DNA from: Peptococcaceae bacterium UBA6116
GTDB lineage: Bacteria > Bacillota > Desulfitobacteriia > Desulfitobacteriales > Syntrophobotulaceae
Assembly (NCBI GenBank): GCA_002423425.1
Contig: DIWC01000051.1
Location: 1 to 64,000 of the forward strand
Length of the DNA: 64,000 nucleotides
Direction: 5' to 3'
Shown piece by piece: positions 60,901 through 64,000 of the stretch (position 1 is its first letter; each line of letters opens with the position of its first letter). Under the pieces are notes generated by a model. That model saw only the letters and a list, made by a program, of their open reading frames with translations, did no database searches and was not told the DNA's origin. The position numbers were made by a program, and so were the translations under genes.

Positions 60901-61476
60901 GACAGTTGCGGGGAGTTTACGGGTTCTATCCACACGGACAAAGATATTATCATTAATATCAGTTTCAAACTCCAGCCAGGCACCACGGTTGGGAATAATG
61001 GTTGCTCCAAAAATCTTTTTGCCGCTGGCATCAATGGTCTCAGAATAGTAAACGCCGGGAGAACGAACAAGCTGACTAACAATAACACGTTCAGCTCCAT
61101 TGATAATGAAAGTTCCTTTATCCGTCATTAACGGAAAGTCACCCATAAAAACTTCCTGTTCCTTGACCTCTCCCGTTTCTTTGTTAATAAGCCGGACTTT
61201 TACCCTAAGCGGAGCTGCGAAGGTGACATCGCGTTCTTTACATTCCTCAACTTCATATTTTGGTTCCCCAAGACTGTAATCAATAAATTCCAGAACCAGA
61301 TTACCTGTAAAATCCTGAATAGGAGAAATGTCACGGAACATTTCACGTAACCCTTCATCCAAGAACCATCGGTAGGAATTTTGCTGAATCTCAATTAGAT
61401 TTGGCATATCCAAAACTTCGCGGAGCCTGGCATAACTCCATCGTTTTCTAGTACCAACATTAATTGGATAAACCAT
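57973..61476 (-). CDS. rpoB: RNA polymerase subunit beta
   Basis: 1167 residues. The rifampicin pocket [29 protein letters not shown] is wild type, followed by [25 protein letters not shown]. The active-site part [10 protein letters not shown] and the C-terminal clamp ([24 protein letters not shown]) are complete. A further ~110-residue acidic tail rich in D/E ([19 protein letters not shown]) extends past the core. ATG behind GAGAGGGTG. Transcribed from the promoter at 61795-61823. Confidence 0.97.
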   Translation of the reverse strand: MVYPINVGTRKRWSYARLREVLDMPNLIEIQQNSYRWFLDEGLREMFRDISPIQDFTGNLVLEFIDYSLGEPKYEVEECKERDVTFAAPLRVKVRLINKETGEVKEQEVFMGDFPLMTDKGTFIINGAERVIVSQLVRSPGVYYSETIDASGKKIFGATIIPNRGAWLEFETDINDNIFVRVDRTRKLPATVLVRALGYSTNGRIMEAFADNEYIRITLERDNTESTEEALVEIYKRLRPGEPPTVESARSLLESLFFDSRRYDLAKVGRYKLNKKLDLDIPTTVRNLTTEDIIASISRLLNIIEGEGNADDIDHLGNRRLRSVGELLQNQFRIGLSRMERVVRERMTIQDIEGITPQVLINIRPVVAAIKEFFGSSQLSQFMDQTNPLAELTHKRRLSALGPGGLSRERAGFEVRDVHHSHYGRMCPIETPEGPNIGLIGSLSTYGRINEYGFIEVPYRKVHNGRLSDEIHYLTADEEEEYIIAQANAAVSEDGQFLSDKIESRHGENFVLVPPDSLQYMDVSPKQMVSIATALIPFLEHDDANRALMGSNMQRQAVPLLKTDAPYIGTGMEYKAAVDSGVCLVAKKTGTVLRVTSDDIIMQNDDKTTSNYKMLKYMRSNQGTCINQRPIVMKGQRIDKGQVIADGPSTDNGELALGRNVLVAFMPWEGYNYEDAILISEKLVKEDYFTSIHIEEYEADARDTKLGPEEITRDIPNVGEDVLKDLDERGIIRIGAEVRPGDILVGKVTPKGETELTAEERLLRAIFGEKAREVRDTSLRVPHGEAGKVVDVKVFKRENGDELAPGVNQLVRVYIAQKRKISVGDKMAGRHGNKGVISRIMRQEDMPFMPDGTPIEIVLNPLGVPSRMNIGQVLETHLGWAAKALGLYIATPVFDGAREDDIFETLKKAGLPKSGKSVLYDGRTGEPFDNEITVGYMYMLKLHHLVDDKIHARSTGPYSLVTQQPLGGKAQFGGQRFGEMEVWALEAYGASYTLQEILTVKSDDVVGRVKTYEAIVKGENIPEPGVPESFKVLIKELQSLGLDVQVLSEEDQMVEIKDLDEDVTEVAHEIGMDDQLSVIDVPGEEVNIAYDEDEEFLDEEATGVNESFSALDVLEEDLVEELVTDLSESLADDIDDLDDDLAEDLAEDLSLDIVEEEGYDGLDSYKR

Positions 61477-61794
61477 AATGTTTCACCCTCTCAGTGTATT
61501 TTACTTTAAACCACTTTAAAAACCAGTAATAAGATAGCGTTTGAATCTATATAAGTATAATAAATGAGTAATAAAAGAAATAAGTGATGAAATATTTTTA
61601 CAACAAGAACGTAAAGGCATAGTAAAAAAGACGAGAAAATGAACATAGGTATAAACAACCAAAAGCAAGGCTTTTTTTGCAAAAACCTCGCTCTTCGTTT
61701 ATGGAGCTATCTCATATGTGATGTAATACATCCACACTATTATCTCCCAACATTATTGCTTTTTCGTTGGTTTAAGCCACAGTGACAGTTATTA
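61477..61794 (-). promoter_or_regulatory. rpoBC leader with internal terminator-like hairpin
   Basis: A ~310-base untranslated leader. At 61664-61692 AGCGAGG-TTTTT pairs with AAAAA...CCTTGCT, then TTTGGTTGTTT, resembling an attenuator. Closer to the promoter GATGT/ACATC makes a small stem. No gene is visible. Confidence 0.5.
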
Positions 61795-61823
61795 ATCTTA
61801 ACAATGATTCAATGCATTGTCAA
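61795..61823 (-). promoter_or_regulatory. Promoter of rpoB-rpoC
   Basis: Consensus TTGACA (61823-61818), 17-base spacer, TAAGAT (61800-61795) on the minus strand, downstream of the rplL terminator. Confidence 0.82.
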
Positions 61824-61864
61824 GAAAAATATAGTAAAAATAATTGAAAAGATTGGAAAAATAC

Positions 61865-61900
61865 CCAAAAAAATAGTGCCGCTTAGAAATTAGCGACACT
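61865..61900 (-). terminator. Terminator of rplJ-rplL
   Basis: GTGTCGCT / AGCGGCAC (one G-T pair) around AATTTCTA, then TATTTTTTTG on the minus strand, 77 bases after the rplL stop. Confidence 0.85.
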
Positions 61901-61976
61901 TTAAGTACTTTTTCTGACAAACATATACGTTCAATTTAATAAATTCTTATATTTACCTGGATATTTTACCTGGTTA

Positions 61977-62351
61977 TTATTTAACTTCTACCGTAGCTCC
62001 TGCATCAACAAGTTTAGCTTTAATAGCTTCCGCCTCATCTTTGGCGACTTTTTCTTTAACAGCTTTCGGAGCACCATCTACGAGATCTTTGGCTTCTTTA
62101 AGTCCGAGACTCGTGATTTCACGTACGACTTTGATAACGTTGATTTTAGCAGCCCCGGCATTCATCAGGATTACGTCAAATTCAGTTTGTTCTTCCACTA
62201 CAGGCGCGGCAGCAGCTGCGGGAGCAGCAGCTACAGCTACGGGAGCAGCAGCACTTACACCAAACTCTTCTTCGAAAGCTTTAACGAGCTCAGCAAGCTC
62301 TAGAACGGTTAGACCTTTAACGGCTTCTAATATTTCGGCAATTTTGGACAT
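61977..62351 (-). CDS. rplL: 50S ribosomal protein L7/L12
   Basis: 124 residues: N-terminal dimerisation helices ([22 protein letters not shown]), an Ala-rich hinge ([21 protein letters not shown]) and the factor-binding C-domain ([24 protein letters not shown]). Stalk protein that recruits GTPase factors. The ATG at 62351 follows AAGGAGG; the extension to 62378 is rejected. Confidence 0.96.
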   Translation of the reverse strand: MSKIAEILEAVKGLTVLELAELVKAFEEEFGVSAAAPVAVAAAPAAAAAPVVEEQTEFDVILMNAGAAKINVIKVVREITSLGLKEAKDLVDGAPKAVKEKVAKDEAEAIKAKLVDAGATVEVK

Positions 62352-62378
62352 TTTGGGATCCTCCTTAAAATAATTCAA

Positions 62379-62477
62379 AATATTTTTTAAATTGAGTTGA
62401 TTCCTAATTGTAACTAATAAGGCAAAATGCCTTATTCTCCCTCATCGTGCTTAGAACCCCGTACTCCGGACTTCGAG
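62379..62477 (-). repeat. rplJ-rplL spacer with repeat and hairpin
   Basis: Begins at the rplJ stop with TAACTCGAAGTCCGGAG, like the spacer after rpmJ, and contains AATAAGGCA/TGCCTTATT (62416-62436). No T-run, so it is probably not a full terminator. Confidence 0.5.
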
Positions 62478-63002
62478 TTAGGCTTGCGCTTCTTTCAGCT
62501 TACGTACCTCTTCCAAAGCATAACCAAGTTTGCGAATAGATCCTTGCAGGACATTGACCATTCCTTGGAGTGGGGTCTGCATTCCTGCTAGCACCAGAAA
62601 AAGAAGAACTGCCCTTGAAGGGAGATTAGCTAGATCTTTAACCTTTTCAGGACCGATTACTTTACCTTCAACAACAGCAGCCTTAATGGTCAAAATCTTA
62701 TTCTTTTTACTAAATTCAGAAAGTATTTTGGCTGGAGCAATGGAATCCGTTGAGAACGCTACAGCGGTAGGACCTTCTAAAAAAGGACTAAGCTCTTCCA
62801 ACCCAATCTCATTAGCCGCTCTGCGAACCATAGTATTTTTTAATACTCTGTACTCTATACCGGCTTGACGCAATTCCACCCTTAAGCTGGTATCCTGGGA
62901 AACAGTTAAACCTCTATAGTCAGCGAGTACAACTCCGGTAGAACTTTGCAACTTCTTTTTGATATCATCGACTACCTTTTGCTTCTCTTCAAAATTTGGC
63001 AT
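62478..63002 (-). CDS. rplJ: 50S ribosomal protein L10
   Basis: 174 residues: VDDIKKKLQSSTGVVLADYRGLTV near 8-31, LKNTMVRRAA near 58, and a C-terminal helix (MQTPLQGMVNVLQGSIRKL) that carries L7/L12 dimers. ATG 63002 with GGAAGGGGG upstream; a palindrome CTAAATTCT/AGAATTTAG (63022-63041) sits next to the ribosome site. Regulated through the L10 leader upstream. Confidence 0.96.
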   Translation of the reverse strand: MPNFEEKQKVVDDIKKKLQSSTGVVLADYRGLTVSQDTSLRVELRQAGIEYRVLKNTMVRRAANEIGLEELSPFLEGPTAVAFSTDSIAPAKILSEFSKKNKILTIKAAVVEGKVIGPEKVKDLANLPSRAVLLFLVLAGMQTPLQGMVNVLQGSIRKLGYALEEVRKLKEAQA

Positions 63003-63090
63003 CGATACACCCCCTTCCGTACTAAATTCTAAAGAATTTAGTTTCGCTCTGTACTCACTACTGCTAGAAAAGAAACCTTTCTATGCAGTA

Positions 63091-63210
63091 GAATAAAATA
63101 AGCCCCCGCTGCATACGGAGGCAAGATATGTCCATGTATAGACAAAACTCTATCCTCCACCTCGGCAGGTTATTAAGCAAACCGGCTCCTGCTGTCTACA
63201 GCGGATATTA
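63091..63210 (-). promoter_or_regulatory. L10 leader (ribosomal protein L10 autoregulatory RNA) with attenuator
   Basis: Between rplA and rplJ the minus strand reads CCGCTGTAGACAGCAGGAGC..., then CCTGCCGAGGTGG and a final GCCTCCG/CGGGGGC hairpin followed by TTATTTTATT. This order (CTGTAGACAGCAGG, CCTGCCGAGG, terminator) is what I know of the Firmicutes L10 leader, in which L10-L12 binding favours termination. The family identification rests on motif recall plus the clear attenuator. Confidence 0.85.
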
Positions 63211-63251
63211 TTTGTTAATTAAATTATCTCAACCTTTAAAATTCCTCATAT

Positions 63252-63947
63252 TTATGAGAGCACTTTCAAAGGATTGATTTTCACTCCTGGTCCCATGGTC
63301 GAAGATACGGTTACGCTACGGACATACTGTCCTTTGGCGACTGCAGGTTTAGCTTTCATTATAGTTTCAGCAATCGTTCTATAATTTTCGTTAAGCTTAT
63401 CCTGTTCAAAAGAAACCTTACCGATCGGCACATGGATAATACCAGCTTTGTCAGCCCTGTATTCGACTTTACCGGCTTTAATCTCTTTTATTGCCTTCTC
63501 CACATCGAAGGTAACCGTACCGGTCTTGGGGTTAGGCATTAAACCTTTAGGTCCAAGCAGCCTACCAAGCTTTCCTACAGTTCCCATCATATCGGGAGTG
63601 GCAACAGCTACATCAAAACCGAACCAACCCTGCTGGATTTTCTCAACCATTTCTTCGGCACCGACAAAGTCAGCACCTGCTTGTTCAGCCTCTTTAGCTT
63701 TATCCCCCTTGGCAAAAACCAATACACTTCGGGTTTTGCCTGTGCCATGGGGAAGAACAACCGCACCGCGGATCTGTTGATCTGCATGACGGGTATCAAT
63801 ACCTAGTTTAAATGCTAATTCCACCGTCTCATCAAACTTTGCTTTCGCTGAAGTCTTAACTATATTCAGTGCTTCAGTTGGCTCATAAAAAGCCTGCTGA
63901 TCAAAAGCCTTAAGGGCTTCAAGGTAGTTTTTACCTTTTTTCGCCAT
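63252..63947 (-). CDS. rplA: 50S ribosomal protein L1
   Basis: 231 residues: [35 protein letters not shown] at the N-terminal domain and the signature [19 protein letters not shown] near 155. It forms the mobile L1 stalk at the E site. ATG 63947 behind CAAGGAGG. rplK is expected just beyond the window end. Confidence 0.97.
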   Translation of the reverse strand: MAKKGKNYLEALKAFDQQAFYEPTEALNIVKTSAKAKFDETVELAFKLGIDTRHADQQIRGAVVLPHGTGKTRSVLVFAKGDKAKEAEQAGADFVGAEEMVEKIQQGWFGFDVAVATPDMMGTVGKLGRLLGPKGLMPNPKTGTVTFDVEKAIKEIKAGKVEYRADKAGIIHVPIGKVSFEQDKLNENYRTIAETIMKAKPAVAKGQYVRSVTVSSTMGPGVKINPLKVLS

Positions 63948-64000
63948 AATAATTTTACCTCCTTGTGGTAGTCGGGTTCGAACCCTCCCACATAAATAAC

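Noticed and set aside
63965..63995. GGGTTCGAACCC, resembling a tRNA T-arm, beside rplA
   Set aside because: The T-stem does not close properly and no acceptor stem or CCA follows; better read as a hairpin in the rplK-rplA spacer.

Overview
The window looks like the chromosome of a low-GC, spore-forming, strictly anaerobic Firmicute, most likely Peptococcaceae/Desulfitobacteriales-like. This lineage call is an inference. It rests on the bacillar order of the ribosomal-protein genes, a type-Z S14, an EF-Tu with a CGCGKREC...CGG segment, a CotJC-like manganese catalase, a CwlD-type amidase, a giant acyl-CoA dehydratase activase, and frequent TTG/GTG starts behind strong AGGAGG sites.

Layout. 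(1) 1-6.4 kb: accessory genes, namely a membrane metallophosphoesterase, a PrsW-type protease, a DUF378 protein, a DHA2-type MFS transporter, murC and a HAD-type nucleotidase. A GC-rich hairpin and terminator upstream of murC (about 4191-4320) suggest an undescribed small RNA. (2) 6.7-10.5 kb: argF-argG-argH behind a sigma-A promoter covered by two ArgR boxes. (3) 10.6-17.3 kb: a 1418-residue activase that appears to start at CTG, a CotJC-like protein, a small HicB-like orphan and an aspartate aminotransferase. (4) 17.5-26.4 kb: argC-argJ-argB-argD-carA-carB, with a promoter and twin ArgR boxes of the same geometry as argF. Together (2) and (4) encode arginine synthesis from glutamate by the acetyl-cycle (ArgJ) route, including carbamoyl phosphate. 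(5) 26.4-32.4 kb: a decayed region with a truncated M20 amidohydrolase, a small MltG-like/coiled-coil/CwlD cluster, a headless Old-Yellow-Enzyme-type reductase, the remnant of a bacterial ubiquitin-like operon (JAB-less ThiF/E1 plus a 57-residue partner), and the end of an IS21-type element. (6) 32.5-64 kb: the translation/transcription supercluster on the minus strand. In transcription order it reads rplA, [L10 leader] rplJ-rplL, rpoB-rpoC, the L7Ae protein-rpsL-rpsG-fusA-tuf, the S10 operon, the spc operon (no rpmD in its usual place), adk-map-infA-rpmJ-rpsM-rpsK-rpsD-rpoA-rplQ-truA, and then rplM-rpsI from its own promoter.

From 5.8 kb on almost everything reads leftward; only cotJC and the HicB-like gene oppose it. 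Strong sigma-A promoters with 17-bp spacers can be read for argF, argC, rplM, the str operon and rpoB. The best leads are the ubiquitin-like remnant, the candidate small RNA, the CTG start, the missing rpmD, a cluster of DnaA-box-like sites at 6.5 kb, the palindrome abutting the str promoter, and the short repeats placed right after stop codons inside essential operons. No complete prophage, CRISPR array, rRNA or tRNA gene was found.
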